From the NCBI RefSeq assembly GCF_030758315.1, contig NZ_CP132336.1, forward strand, positions 1,488,001 to 1,552,000: a stretch of DNA of 64,000 bases. Direction: 5' to 3'. The first letter of the stretch is position 1, and each line of letters begins with the position of its first letter. The notes beneath the pieces are model-generated. The model was not told the origin of the DNA. It did no database searches and saw only the letters and a program-made list of their open reading frames with translations. Shown in pieces: positions 52,585 to 62,215 of the stretch. The stretch is from Pararhizobium sp. IMCC3301 (GTDB lineage: Bacteria > Pseudomonadota > Alphaproteobacteria > Rhizobiales > GCA-2746425). The position numbers and the translations under genes were made by a program.

Positions 52585-52847
52585 GTAGCTCGTCTCTCTT
52601 TCTGTTTCCGGTTGGCTCTGGATGATTTGAGCCGCTTTTAGTCGGGCGAACGTCGACCGGCAATCCGTCAAATTACAAAAAGCTGCAGCCTGAGTACCGG
52701 CCGAGCACTTTATGACAAATTCCGAGACTGTTCAGAATGAACCGGCTCCATAGCAGACCCTCCCCGCCTTGTCCACTGCACAAACGCAGGTCCTGGCGGT
52801 TTCACCCCCGTTTTACCCATGGGCTATCGCCATTCATAAAACACGGC

Positions 52848-53975
52848 CTAGGACTTCGCCGAAACCGTATTGATATGGCCCATTTTCCGGCCCGCACGGG
52901 TTTCGCCCTTGCCGTAAAGATGCACTCTGCAGGCCGGATCGCGCGCAAAAAGTAGCCAATTGTCGACGTCGTCGCCGATGAGATTGGTCATCGTGACGTT
53001 GCTGTGATGCGATCCATCGCCCAGCGGCCAGCCGGCAATCGCGCGGATATGCTGCTCGAACTGATCGATCAGCGCCCCATCCTGGGTCCAGTGGCCGGAA
53101 TTATGCACCCGCGGCGCAATTTCATTGACCAGCAGAGCCGGTTGATCCGGCGTACCGGAGATGAAGAATTCAATGCCCATGACGCCAACATAGTCTAGCT
53201 GGTGCAGAATTGCTGCCGCAGCCGCCGAGGCTTGCGCCAGAACCGGTTGTGGCAGGCCGGACGGCAGCACAGTGGTTTTCAATATATGGTCTTGATGGGT
53301 ATTCAGCGCCATTTCATAGGACGACACGTCACCAGCAAGGCTGCGGGCGGCAATCTGGGAAGTTTCGGCAAAAAAAGCCACAAACGCTTCCAGCACACAG
53401 GGCTGATTACCCAAATCTGCAAAGGCTGTGTGCTGATCACCTTCATTGCGCAGAATGATCTGGCCTTTGCCGTCATAGCCAAAGCGCCGCGTTTTTAAAA
53501 CGCAGGGAAATCCAATTTTTTCAACGGCTTCAGCTAGTTCCTCCGTCGAGTTTACCGCCTCGAACCGCGCCAGAGGCACACCAACGCCTTGCAGGAAGCG
53601 CTTTTCATTCAAACGGTCCTGCGCGGTCTCCAGTGCCATGAGCCCTGGCCGAACCGGCACAAGATGTTCGATCCGGCGCAGCGGCTCAATCGGTACATTT
53701 TCAAACTCATAAGTGACGATATCCACTGCTTTGGCGAAATCGCTGAGTGCCTCATGATCCTCATAAGCCTTGCAGCTGTAATTCCCGGCGCGCTGAAACG
53801 CCGGACTGCCGCTTTCCGGCGCATAGATATGCGGCTCGAAGCCCATTTCGCTGGCTGCTCCTGCCAGCATTGCGCCCAATTGCCCGCCCCCCAGAATACC
53901 AATCCGACTGCCGGGTGCCAAAGGGATCAAGGGACTGACCGGGTCCGCCATATCAGATGGTATCGACCGGTTCAT
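52848..53975 (-). CDS. purK: 5-(carboxyamino)imidazole ribonucleotide synthase
   Basis: 375 aa from ATG 53975, with GGAAG 9 nt upstream and overlapping the purE end; ATG 53951, right after the purE stop, is the alternative. ATP-grasp enzyme: [17 protein letters not shown] (N-terminal), [15 protein letters not shown], and the C-terminal [17 protein letters not shown]. It carboxylates AIR to N5-CAIR in purine synthesis. Confidence 0.95.
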   Translation of the reverse strand: MNRSIPSDMADPVSPLIPLAPGSRIGILGGGQLGAMLAGAASEMGFEPHIYAPESGSPAFQRAGNYSCKAYEDHEALSDFAKAVDIVTYEFENVPIEPLRRIEHLVPVRPGLMALETAQDRLNEKRFLQGVGVPLARFEAVNSTEELAEAVEKIGFPCVLKTRRFGYDGKGQIILRNEGDQHTAFADLGNQPCVLEAFVAFFAETSQIAARSLAGDVSSYEMALNTHQDHILKTTVLPSGLPQPVLAQASAAAAAILHQLDYVGVMGIEFFISGTPDQPALLVNEIAPRVHNSGHWTQDGALIDQFEQHIRAIAGWPLGDGSHHSNVTMTNLIGDDVDNWLLFARDPACRVHLYGKGETRAGRKMGHINTVSAKS

Positions 53976-54510
53976 CGCCGACTTCTTCCGTTTGCCGCGC
54001 CCGCCACTCATCCAGCCGTGCCGCCAGGCTTTCATCTGCCAGTGCCAGTATACCAGCGGCAAGAAGCGCCGCATTCCTGGCCCCCGCCTCGCCGATGGCG
54101 AGAGTTCCTACCGGCACACCGGCAGGCATCTGAACGATCGACAGCAGACTGTCCTGACCCGACAGAGTGCTCGATTTGACCGGCACTCCGAGCACTGGAA
54201 GCGGTGTCATGGCAGCGCACATACCCGGCAGATGGGCCGCCCCGCCGGCTCCGGCGATGATTACTTTATATCCTTGTTCACGAGCAGATTTCGAGAAAGC
54301 CACCAAACGGTCGGGCGTGCGATGGGCCGAAACAATCAGGGCCTTGTATCCAATGCCCAGTTTGGTCAGAATTTCGGCAGCGCATTTCATCGTCGGCCAA
54401 TCCGACTGGCTGCCCATGATCAGTGCCACCGGACAGGAGCCCGACTGAGCGGCCTCCAGTTGAATGACATCCGGTTCGCCATTCTGCGTTTCTGGCGGAG
54501 AAGCTGCCAT
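53953..54510 (-). CDS. purE: 5-(carboxyamino)imidazole ribonucleotide mutase
   Basis: 185 aa; the first ~25 residues are a non-conserved extension. The enzyme core has [49 protein letters not shown] and the active-site [16 protein letters not shown], all diagnostic. It moves the carboxylate of N5-CAIR to give CAIR. Coupled with purK by overlap. An ATG-downstream start would shorten the extension. Confidence 0.96.
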   Translation of the reverse strand: MAASPPETQNGEPDVIQLEAAQSGSCPVALIMGSQSDWPTMKCAAEILTKLGIGYKALIVSAHRTPDRLVAFSKSAREQGYKVIIAGAGGAAHLPGMCAAMTPLPVLGVPVKSSTLSGQDSLLSIVQMPAGVPVGTLAIGEAGARNAALLAAGILALADESLAARLDEWRARQTEEVGDEPVDTI

Positions 54511-54663
54511 TCTAAATCACCCGTAAATTTAACGTGGTCGGGGCCCTGCCCCTGAAAACCCGCTGCCTAACTGGCAAATGCCCGAAATGCAAGTTTACCT
54601 TGCGCGAAAGGCATCCTCTCGACAGCTCGACCTCAGGATTAGTGGCCGTTGAAAAACCATAAC

Positions 54664-54891
54664 TCAGGCTATGATATCCGGCAGCAGAATGTCTTCAAGC
54701 CGGGAAATCTGGTCTTTCAGAAGCAGTTTCTTTTTCTTCAGACGCTGCAACTGGAGCGCGTCCCCGCGGCCGCTTTGCAACAGCGCATCGATGGCAGCGT
54801 CCAGATCACGGTGTTCCTGGCGGAAAAGTGCAAGCCGGCTGCGCTGTTCCAGCTGCGGAATTTCCTCAAGATCGTGTTGTTCTTCACTCAT
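54664..54891 (-). CDS. YdcH-family (DUF465) small helical protein
   Basis: 75 aa: a single predicted coiled coil with the family pattern LFRQEHRDLDAAIDALLQSG and LQRLKKKKLLLKDQISRLED. Proteins of this family are abundant in alphaproteobacteria but have no known function. A second copy is divergent at 55087, 195 bp away. Confidence 0.88.
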   Translation of the reverse strand: MSEEQHDLEEIPQLEQRSRLALFRQEHRDLDAAIDALLQSGRGDALQLQRLKKKKLLLKDQISRLEDILLPDIIA

Positions 54892-55086
54892 CGCCCGGCA
54901 GACCTGTTGTCTTTTACACCAGCGTCACCATATCTGATTCAGCGCCACTATGGCGAGGTCTAATAGCCTGATTTTGATGGTTCGCAGATGCCCGTAGGAT
55001 ATTGCAACGCACAAAATGTCAGGTTCGACACTACCATCGCATTATGCAACAATACACGTGTTAATAGAAACCCGAGGAGATTGACT

Positions 55087-55266
55087 ATGAGTATGGATGC
55101 ACATTTGTCCAAATTGCAGGAACGTCATGCAACACTCGAACAGAAAATATCCGAGGCAAACCAGCATCCATCGTTTGATTCCCTTGAACTTTCAGAGATG
55201 AAGCGACGAAAACTTCTTCTGAAAGAGGAGATCGAGCGCCTTCGAACCGAACCGCTTCTCAATTAG
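55087..55266 (+). CDS. YdcH-family (DUF465) small helical protein, second copy
   Basis: 59 aa from ATG 55087 with GAGGAGA upstream. Same helical pattern as the divergent gene: KLQERHATLEQKISEAN followed by LELSEMKRRKLLLKEEIERLR. Likely a diverged paralog. Strong terminator follows. Confidence 0.9.
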   Translation: MSMDAHLSKLQERHATLEQKISEANQHPSFDSLELSEMKRRKLLLKEEIERLRTEPLLN

Positions 55267-55283
55267 CTACATACCAGTCAGAC

Positions 55284-55312
55284 AACGCCGGGTTTAAAAC
55301 CCGGCGTTTTTC
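55284..55312 (+). terminator. Terminator after the second DUF465 gene
   Basis: AACGCCGGGTTT / AAACCCGGCGTT is a perfect 12-bp stem followed by TTTTTC. Confidence 0.88.
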
Positions 55313-55369
55313 GACTGACTGATTCGCGGCAAATTTCGTCAGGGACACAGCCAGACTGGTCTCAGTAAA

Positions 55370-56140
55370 TCAGGCTTTGTCTTTGGCTTTTCGCAAGTGC
55401 GTAAAGACGCTTTCAGCGCTCTCGCTTTCCATGCCAAGGGCCTGTTTCAGATCCTGTTCCGAAGCACGCAGAAACGGATTTGTCTGACGTTCAAGCCCGA
55501 TTGTGCTGGGCAACGTCGGCAGATCGTCGCGGCGCAGCCTTGCGACGTCTTCAGCACGCTGTTTCAGTTGCGCATTATCCGGATCGACAGACAGCGCAAA
55601 GCGCGCATTCGCCAAAGTGTATTCATGGCCGCAATAAAGCCGCGTTGCATCAGGCAGGGCGCCGAGTTTTTCCAGCGATTCCCACATCATTGCATAATCA
55701 CCTTCGAACACCCGGCCGCAGCCAAGGGCAAACAGGGTGTCGCCGGCAAACACAATCTGGTCATCACTGAACCAGTAGACGACATGATCCAGCGTATGTC
55801 CCGGTGTTTCCAGCACATTGATGTCACGGCCCGACCATTCGATGACATTGCCTTCTGACACGGGAAGATCGATGCCGGGAACCTTGTCCATCGACAGTCT
55901 GGGGCCAATCAGGCGTGGTTGGAACTTGTCCTGCAGCACCGCAAGGCCGGCAGTGTGGTCGGCGTGATGGTGGGTCAGAAACACATGGCTGAGGCTCCAG
56001 CCACGGCGGGCCAGTACATCGAGAATGGGCTGGCCGTCAGGCGCATCGATTGCGGCCGTCAATCCGGTTTCCGGATCATGCACCAGAACCCCAAAATTGT
56101 CGCTTCGGCACATGAATTGCTCAATCTCCAGATCGGACAT
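55370..56140 (-). CDS. gloB: Hydroxyacylglutathione hydrolase (glyoxalase II)
   Basis: 256 aa from ATG 56140, GAGGAA just upstream. Metallo-beta-lactamase fold with HHHADHT (two metal sites), HTLDHVVYW and the C-terminal His/Asp in LYCGHEYTLANARFA, matching GloB rather than a generic hydrolase. It hydrolyses S-D-lactoylglutathione in methylglyoxal detoxification. Divergent from a methyltransferase gene. Confidence 0.93.
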   Translation of the reverse strand: MSDLEIEQFMCRSDNFGVLVHDPETGLTAAIDAPDGQPILDVLARRGWSLSHVFLTHHHADHTAGLAVLQDKFQPRLIGPRLSMDKVPGIDLPVSEGNVIEWSGRDINVLETPGHTLDHVVYWFSDDQIVFAGDTLFALGCGRVFEGDYAMMWESLEKLGALPDATRLYCGHEYTLANARFALSVDPDNAQLKQRAEDVARLRRDDLPTLPSTIGLERQTNPFLRASEQDLKQALGMESESAESVFTHLRKAKDKA

Positions 56141-56400
56141 AAATTCCTCATTCTTGTTCGCTTTGTGGACAGGGTGAGATATATGTAGAGCACTTTTTAC
56201 TGTTGTTGAAGCAATTGACCGGGTTTGTAAGCCCGTGGGAAATCTATACGCCAGTTGTGACCGTAAACACCACAGTGTGTTGAAACCGGCTGGAATCAAC
56301 CCGAATGGATGGAACCGGGTCCGGCAGAGGGACAGGTGGCGGATAGGCGACAGTCAGGCCTTGCCAGATGGTTCGACATAAACAAAAAGTGCGCTAATCA

Positions 56401-57138
56401 ATGCAATTGGACGTTGTCGACCTTCTGGACTTTTACCGAACACCGCTTGGCCAGGCGGCGGCGGCTGTGCTGTCCCGTCAATTATCCATGATGTGGCCCG
56501 ACACCAAGCAGGACCGGGTTCTGGGTCTTGGCTTTCCGACACCCTTTCTGGGACCGTTTTTACCGGCCAGCGATCGGGTGTTTGCGTTCATGCCTGCTGG
56601 CCAGGGCATTTTTGCCTGGCCGAAAGAGGGCAACCGGTCAGCTGTGCTGGTTGATGAAACCGCTTTGCCATTGCCGGATTCCTCTATTGACCGGCTGCTG
56701 ATGGTACATACGCTGGAAATGGTCAACGATCCACTGGCCACGCTTCAGGAAGCCTGGCGGGTGCTGGCTCCGGGCGGTCGCATCATCGTCGTGGTTCCCT
56801 CGCGGGGCGGGCTGTGGGCCCGCCTTGACGCATCGCCCTTTGGCTTTGGCCGTCCGTTCAGCCGCGGCCAGTTGCAAAAACTGCTGCGCGAGGCTTTGTT
56901 TTCACCGGAAAAATGGCACGGCGCACTGTATATGCCGCCATCAAACTCAAAAGTGCTGTTGCGCTCCGCTGTCGCCCTGGAAAAGGCAGGACAGAAATTC
57001 TGGCCCGCCTTCTGCGGCGTTATTCTGGCTGAAGCCACCAAACGTCTGTATCAGGGCCTGCCGGTTACCAGCAAATCAAAATCCGGACGCCAGCTCCGCC
57101 CCACAATGGTTCCCGCATCCACCCGGCAGACGCGATAG
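56401..57138 (+). CDS. Class I SAM-dependent methyltransferase
   Basis: 245 aa. Start QLDVVDLLDFYRTPLGQAAAAVLS then, instead of the usual glycine-rich motif I, VLGLGFPTPFLGPFL. Motif III is LPDSSIDRLLMVHTLEMVNDPLATLQEAWRVLAPGGRIIVVVP (in parts). These features match the Methyltransf_11-type protein that is divergent from gloB in many rhizobia. The C-terminus is basic. Substrate unknown. Confidence 0.88.
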   Translation: MQLDVVDLLDFYRTPLGQAAAAVLSRQLSMMWPDTKQDRVLGLGFPTPFLGPFLPASDRVFAFMPAGQGIFAWPKEGNRSAVLVDETALPLPDSSIDRLLMVHTLEMVNDPLATLQEAWRVLAPGGRIIVVVPSRGGLWARLDASPFGFGRPFSRGQLQKLLREALFSPEKWHGALYMPPSNSKVLLRSAVALEKAGQKFWPAFCGVILAEATKRLYQGLPVTSKSKSGRQLRPTMVPASTRQTR

Positions 57139-57173
57139 AGCATTTCCGAACTGACATGAGCTGCTCCAGGCCC

Positions 57174-58187
57174 TCACCTGTTCAAGCCAAACACCAGCTC
57201 ACAGGGAAACACCATTTCTCTGGGCCCTGTCTCGATATTCTCCACAAGATCGACAAGATGTGAGGTTGCAGTGCTGACCATTGTTTCAAACGGCATCCGC
57301 ACAGTGGGAAAATTATAGGCCGCCAGCCGCGACAGAAGCGTGCCGCCAAATCCCACAACTTTCGGCACAACTTCAAAACTGTGACGTGAAATCGCATCGC
57401 TCGCGGCAATCGCCAGAAGATCGCTTGAACAGAAAAAACTGTCCGGAGCCTTCGGCAGTTCCAGAAGCTCACTCACCACCCGCAGACCGTTTTCGTAATC
57501 ATTGGCGCCTGCCATACGTGTAAGCGGTTGAAAGCCATAAAGCTTTTCAATCTGTCGGACAAACCCCGCGGCGCGTTCCTTCACTACTGTTGCATCGGCC
57601 CGGCCGCCGATGAATGCAGGGCGGAGGTAATTTTCCTGATGCAGATAATCCGCCACGGCGGCAGCGCCGGCGAAATTGTCGCAATAGATAGCGCTGTATT
57701 CCGTTCGGCGCGTACGACGCCCGACGATTACAATCGGTTTTTCCAGTTCAGCACTGCGCTGCACCAGAGATTCAGGCAGACGCGAGGCCGAAACCAGCAA
57801 GCCGTCTACCTGATATTGCAAAGCTGCATCGACCGATTCAACCTGTTGACCTTCCTGTGCGATGTTCAGGAGCAATGCGTGATAGCCACGCTTCTGGGCC
57901 TCAGCACTGACGAAGCGAAACAGTTCAAGATTTTCAGGGTCATCAAAATTGTTGACCAGCAGGCCGATCAGATGCGAGCGCCGGCCGGCAAGCGCCCGGG
58001 CGGCCATATTCGGCGCATATTGCAGTTCCGATGCGGCATTTTGAACAAGCGCGCGGGTTTTTTCGGAAACCGGAAGGTCAGGCCGGAAAGCACGCGATAC
58101 AGTTGTCAGAGACACGCCCGCCCGGTCCGCCACGTCCTGTGCGGTAACCCTGCCATGTGTCGGACGACGCGAATTCCTAGTTTTCAT
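57174..58187 (-). CDS. LacI-family transcriptional regulator
   Basis: 337 aa. The HTH is VTAQDVADRAGVSLTTVSRAFRPDLPVSEKTRALV with the hinge ELQYAPNMAARALAGRRS; the rest is the periplasmic-binding-like sensor domain. It starts 9 bp after the last ABC gene stop (58197), so it is the final gene of the transporter operon. It presumably binds the operator at 63864-63879. Ligand unknown, likely linked to the transported compound. Confidence 0.94.
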   Translation of the reverse strand: MKTRNSRRPTHGRVTAQDVADRAGVSLTTVSRAFRPDLPVSEKTRALVQNAASELQYAPNMAARALAGRRSHLIGLLVNNFDDPENLELFRFVSAEAQKRGYHALLLNIAQEGQQVESVDAALQYQVDGLLVSASRLPESLVQRSAELEKPIVIVGRRTRRTEYSAIYCDNFAGAAAVADYLHQENYLRPAFIGGRADATVVKERAAGFVRQIEKLYGFQPLTRMAGANDYENGLRVVSELLELPKAPDSFFCSSDLLAIAASDAISRHSFEVVPKVVGFGGTLLSRLAAYNFPTVRMPFETMVSTATSHLVDLVENIETGPREMVFPCELVFGLNR

Positions 58188-58196
58188 TATCCCTCA

Positions 58197-59198
58197 TCAA
58201 TTGCCCATCACAAATTGCACTTCGGCATGGTGGCAAGCTGTTTTGCGATCCTTGGCAAAACTTTGCAACTCCGGGTTTCGAATGCCACATACTTCACTGG
58301 CTTTCCAGCATCTTGTGCGAAACGGGCAACCCGACGGGCGATCCAGCGGACTTGGCGGCTCTCCCGGAACCTCGATGGTCTTGCGCGCAGCCCGGACCGC
58401 AGGATCAACCACCGGCACGGCGGAAATCAACGCCTGCGAATAGGGATGAGCCGGCGCATTGAATAGCTGCTCCGAGGGGCCTTCTTCCACCAGTTCGCCC
58501 AGATACATGACCAACGTGCGGTCGGCGATGTGGCGAACGACGGACAGATCATGGGCGATGAACACCAGAGCGACGCCGGTTTTGTCCTGAATGTCCTGAA
58601 ACAGATTGACCACCTGAGCCTGCACCGAGACATCCAGGGCTGAAACGGCTTCATCGCAGATCAACAGACGCGGTTCACTGGCAAGGGCCCTTGCGATACC
58701 GATACGCTGTCTCTGACCGCCCGAAAACTGATGCGGATGACGGTCAAGATCACCGGCATTGAGGCCGACAAGTCTGACAAGTTCCGTGGCCCGGGCGCGC
58801 CATTTTGCCCGTGGCAGAATGCCGGGCAGCACCCGCCAGGTTTCACTTATGATCTGCCCGACAGTCATGCGCGGATTGAGCGAGGAATAGGGATCCTGAA
58901 AGACAAATTGCATGTCGCGCCGCGCCAGACGCAAATCTTCACCCGCCAGCGCCAGAAAATCCCGGCCCAGGAAATCAATCGATCCGCTGGTGGGCTCGAT
59001 CAGACGTGCAAGACATTTGGCAAGCGTCGACTTACCGCAGCCCGACTCGCCGACGATGCCAATGGTTTCACCCTCGGCAACATCAAGACTGACGCCCGCC
59101 ACAGCCTGCAATTCGCGGGAGCGGGACCAGAAGCTGCTTCTGTCTGCCACATGAAAGGTCTTGGCCAGATCTCTGACCGAAAGAAGCGGCTCAGACAT
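58197..59198 (-). CDS. Peptide-type ABC transporter ATP-binding protein (OppF/DppF)
   Basis: 333 aa. Walker [10 protein letters not shown], signature [16 protein letters not shown], Walker [18 protein letters not shown] and the oligopeptide-family C-terminal extension (oligo_HPY-like, with GCPFRTRC). The first of 8 overlapped bp lies inside dppD. It powers transport together with the neighbouring ATPase. Confidence 0.95.
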   Translation of the reverse strand: MSEPLLSVRDLAKTFHVADRSSFWSRSRELQAVAGVSLDVAEGETIGIVGESGCGKSTLAKCLARLIEPTSGSIDFLGRDFLALAGEDLRLARRDMQFVFQDPYSSLNPRMTVGQIISETWRVLPGILPRAKWRARATELVRLVGLNAGDLDRHPHQFSGGQRQRIGIARALASEPRLLICDEAVSALDVSVQAQVVNLFQDIQDKTGVALVFIAHDLSVVRHIADRTLVMYLGELVEEGPSEQLFNAPAHPYSQALISAVPVVDPAVRAARKTIEVPGEPPSPLDRPSGCPFRTRCWKASEVCGIRNPELQSFAKDRKTACHHAEVQFVMGN

Positions 59199-60222
59199 GG
59201 ACAGCCTCCGGTCTGAATATTTCGGCCATTCTCAAACAGGCTGAGGTTCGGTTATCACCAGCTTCCTGTAGCACTGGCTTTTCGGCCTTGCACTGCTCCT
59301 TGGCGTAGCGGCATCTGGGATGAAAGGCGCAGCCTGCGGGCAGCCGTGACAGCACCGGCGGCGATCCGTCAATAACGCCCAGCCTGTCTGAAACCCCGGC
59401 AATATCCGGCATGGAAGCCAGCAGTGCCTCGGTATAGGGATGGTGCGGAGCGGCAAAAATCCGTTCCGTCGGCCCTTCTTCCACAACCTGGCCGGCATAC
59501 ATCACCAATATTCTGTCAGCCTGCTCGGCGGCAACGCCCAGATCATGGGTGATCAGCAGCAGCGCCAGATCCAGTTCCTTGCCGAGCCGCTTCAGCAAAG
59601 CCATCACCTGGCGCTGCACTGTCACGTCAAGCGCAGTTGTCGGCTCGTCGGCAATCAGCACTTTTGGATCGAGCGCCAGTGCCATGGCAATAACGATTCG
59701 CTGGCACATCCCTCCTGAAAATTGAAACGGATAATCATCCACACGTTCTTTTGCGGCCGGGATTGCGACCTGCTCCATCAGTTCAATTGCCCGTTTGCGG
59801 CCGGCCGAACGCGAGGCTCCACTGCGGGCACAAAACACTTCGGCGATCTGGTAACCAACTGTCAGAGCGGGGTTCAAGGCCGCAATCGCATCCTGAAAGA
59901 TCATCGCCAGCCCGCTGCCGCGCAACGCCAGCTGTGTCGATTTTGACGCTGTGGTCATCTTGATGCCGCGAAAACTTGCCTTGCCGGTGACGCGGCCCGG
60001 CGGGGTCGGGATCAGGCCCATCACTGCCATCTGTGTGACGCTTTTGCCCGATCCGGACTCGCCCAGCACACACAGGGTCTCGCCGGGTCGGAGTGTAAAA
60101 CTGACATGTCTCACCGCCGGAACGTCGCCTTCATGCGTCCCGAATGTCACGCACAGATCGCGGACCTCCAGCAGCGGCGCTGCAGCGTCATAGCCGGGTA
60201 GTGTTGTGATGTCCTGGCTCAT
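59191..60222 (-). CDS. Peptide-type ABC transporter ATP-binding protein (OppD/DppD)
   Basis: 343 aa from ATG 60222; the upstream frame to 60363 overlaps the permease gene. Walker A GESGSGKSV, signature FSGGMCQRIVIAMALA, Walker B VLIADEPTTALDVTVQ and C-terminal CAFHPRC with the family cysteines. Starts with a 4-bp overlap of the permease stop. Confidence 0.95.
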   Translation of the reverse strand: MSQDITTLPGYDAAAPLLEVRDLCVTFGTHEGDVPAVRHVSFTLRPGETLCVLGESGSGKSVTQMAVMGLIPTPPGRVTGKASFRGIKMTTASKSTQLALRGSGLAMIFQDAIAALNPALTVGYQIAEVFCARSGASRSAGRKRAIELMEQVAIPAAKERVDDYPFQFSGGMCQRIVIAMALALDPKVLIADEPTTALDVTVQRQVMALLKRLGKELDLALLLITHDLGVAAEQADRILVMYAGQVVEEGPTERIFAAPHHPYTEALLASMPDIAGVSDRLGVIDGSPPVLSRLPAGCAFHPRCRYAKEQCKAEKPVLQEAGDNRTSACLRMAEIFRPEAVHV

Positions 60223-61181
60223 GTGGTGGCTCCCGCTTTGGGGCGTTTTGCAAGCCAGCGCCAGCGCTGCACCGGATCGGTCACCGCGCGGGCCCAACCG
60301 GCAATCAGGTTGAGACTGAGAGCAGTCAGGAAAATGGCAAGCCCGGGAAACAGCACCAGCCACCAGGCAGAGCGGATATGCGCGCGGCCATCTGCGATCA
60401 TCAGGCCCCAGGATGCATCGGGCGGCTGCACACCAAAGCCCAGAAAGCTGAGCGATGCCTCAGAGAGGATCAGGACTGCAATTTCCAGTGTGAAAAGCAC
60501 CAGAATGGGTGCCATTACATTTGGCAGAATATGCCGGAAGATGATGCGGCCGCTTTTGCAACCCTGAGCCCGGGCGGCCTGTACATAGGTTGCGTTGCGG
60601 GCATTCAGCGCCAAGCCTCGCGCCATGCGCGCAAACACCATCCAGTGAAGCACCAGAAAAACCAGAATGAGATTGCCAAATCCGCCGCCCAGAATAAACA
60701 GCACAAACAAGGCGATCAAAAGCGACGGCAAAGACAGCATTCCATCAACCAGGCGCATCACGATATCTTCAAACAGGCCGCCGTGATAACCGGCCATTAG
60801 TCCCGCCGAGACCCCAACCAGACTTGAAAGCAACGCTCCCAGAACACCCACGGAAACCGAGACCCGTGCGCCGTAGATCAACCGGGTGAAAAGATCGCGT
60901 CCCAGTTCATCGGTGCCGAAAAGATAGAAATCACCATTGCGACCGGTTGTGCCGGGTGGCAACAAGCGGTCACGCAAGTTCAGTCCGACCGGCTCATACG
61001 GTGCCAGAAACTCGGCCCCAAGAGTGAAGATCACCAGAATCAGCAGGAAAATCATCGCCACAAGGGTGATGTGATCCCGCAGGATTGCATGGACATAATC
61101 GCCAATTCCGATCCGGGCACTTCGGCTTTCTTCGCCATCGTCGGCAGAAACAAGTGCAACATCATCGCGCATCATCGTCAT
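60219..61181 (-). CDS. Peptide-type ABC transporter permease (DppC)
   Basis: 320 aa from ATG 61181, which overlaps the previous stop (ATGA). An N-terminal cytoplasmic part with MMRDDVALVSADDG precedes helix 1 (LVAMIFLLILVIF). Then LFGTDELGRDLFTRLIYGARVSVSVG, the typical DppC signature, and the EAA-like loop (ALNARNATYVQAARAQG). It forms the channel with DppB. Confidence 0.95.
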   Translation of the reverse strand: MTMMRDDVALVSADDGEESRSARIGIGDYVHAILRDHITLVAMIFLLILVIFTLGAEFLAPYEPVGLNLRDRLLPPGTTGRNGDFYLFGTDELGRDLFTRLIYGARVSVSVGVLGALLSSLVGVSAGLMAGYHGGLFEDIVMRLVDGMLSLPSLLIALFVLFILGGGFGNLILVFLVLHWMVFARMARGLALNARNATYVQAARAQGCKSGRIIFRHILPNVMAPILVLFTLEIAVLILSEASLSFLGFGVQPPDASWGLMIADGRAHIRSAWWLVLFPGLAIFLTALSLNLIAGWARAVTDPVQRWRWLAKRPKAGATT

Positions 61182-62137
61182 TTCCGTCCCAGGGCGATTT
61201 CGGGCTTGAAGAAGCGGTAGCTGAAATCCACAAGCAGATTGACGGTAATCACCAGCGCCGCGACAACAGCAATGCTGGCCTGAATCAGCGGCAGGTCGCT
61301 GCGCGACAGGGAATCGATAATCAGCAGGCCTATGCCGGGCCACGCAAAAATCTTTTCAACCAGAATGGCACCCGTCAGCAGCGCCGAGGTTTCGTCACCA
61401 ATCATCGTGATGATCGGGATCGAGGCGTTTTTCAGCGCATGGTGGTAGATCACCCGATATTCCTCAACGCCCTTGGCACGGGCCGTCGTCACATAGGGCT
61501 TCTCCAGCTCATCCAGCATGGCGCTGCGTGTGACCTGGGCAATTCGCCCGATAGGACGCGCGGCCAGGGTCATCGCCGGTAAAATGACATATTCAATGCC
61601 GCCATACCCGCCGGTCGGAAGCCAGCCCAGCTGCACCGCAAAAAACACGATCAGCATCAGGCCCAGCCAGAATTGTACCACCGAAATTCCCGCCAGCGAC
61701 AGAACCGTGACAATGCGGTCGGCGATGGAGCGCGGCCGCGCTGCGGCAGTGACACCCATGAACACGCCCAAAGGCACCGCAATCACCAGTGCCGCACCTG
61801 CCAGAAGGAAGGTCGCGGGTAATCTTTCCAGCACAATATCAATGACAGGCTGGCCAATCTGCTCCAGATCGAGCGATGGCAGGACAGAGAAACCGAAGCG
61901 ATAGCTGACGCCGAAATCGCCCGTGAAGAGACCCGCAAGATAACGCAGATATTGCAGCCAGAGCGGGTCATTCAATCCGGCGACCACCCGCAATTTCTCA
62001 ATCGCGTCAGGCGTTGCGCCAGGACCAAGCATGTTCAATGCCGGATCACCAATCACGCGCCCGGCAAAGAAAACAAAACTGATGGTGAGAATAAGCAGAA
62101 TCAGCGAATTAAAAATGCGCCTCGTGAAATAGGCCAT
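61178..62137 (-). CDS. Peptide-type ABC transporter permease (DppB)
   Basis: 319 aa with six hydrophobic segments. N-terminal helix FTRRIFNSLILLILTISFVFF, a periplasmic loop with DPLWLQYLRYLAGLFTGDFGVSYRFG typical of DppB, and the EAA loop (DELEKPYVTTARAKGV). Starts 78 bp after the SBP gene. Confidence 0.95.
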   Translation of the reverse strand: MAYFTRRIFNSLILLILTISFVFFAGRVIGDPALNMLGPGATPDAIEKLRVVAGLNDPLWLQYLRYLAGLFTGDFGVSYRFGFSVLPSLDLEQIGQPVIDIVLERLPATFLLAGAALVIAVPLGVFMGVTAAARPRSIADRIVTVLSLAGISVVQFWLGLMLIVFFAVQLGWLPTGGYGGIEYVILPAMTLAARPIGRIAQVTRSAMLDELEKPYVTTARAKGVEEYRVIYHHALKNASIPIITMIGDETSALLTGAILVEKIFAWPGIGLLIIDSLSRSDLPLIQASIAVVAALVITVNLLVDFSYRFFKPEIALGRK

Positions 62138-62215
62138 GGCAGTGCTGCCTTCACTTTTGGAAAACCGGGCCGGAAGCCGGCCCGCGCTTGCGCGGACCAG
62201 CCTTCTGGGAGCTCA

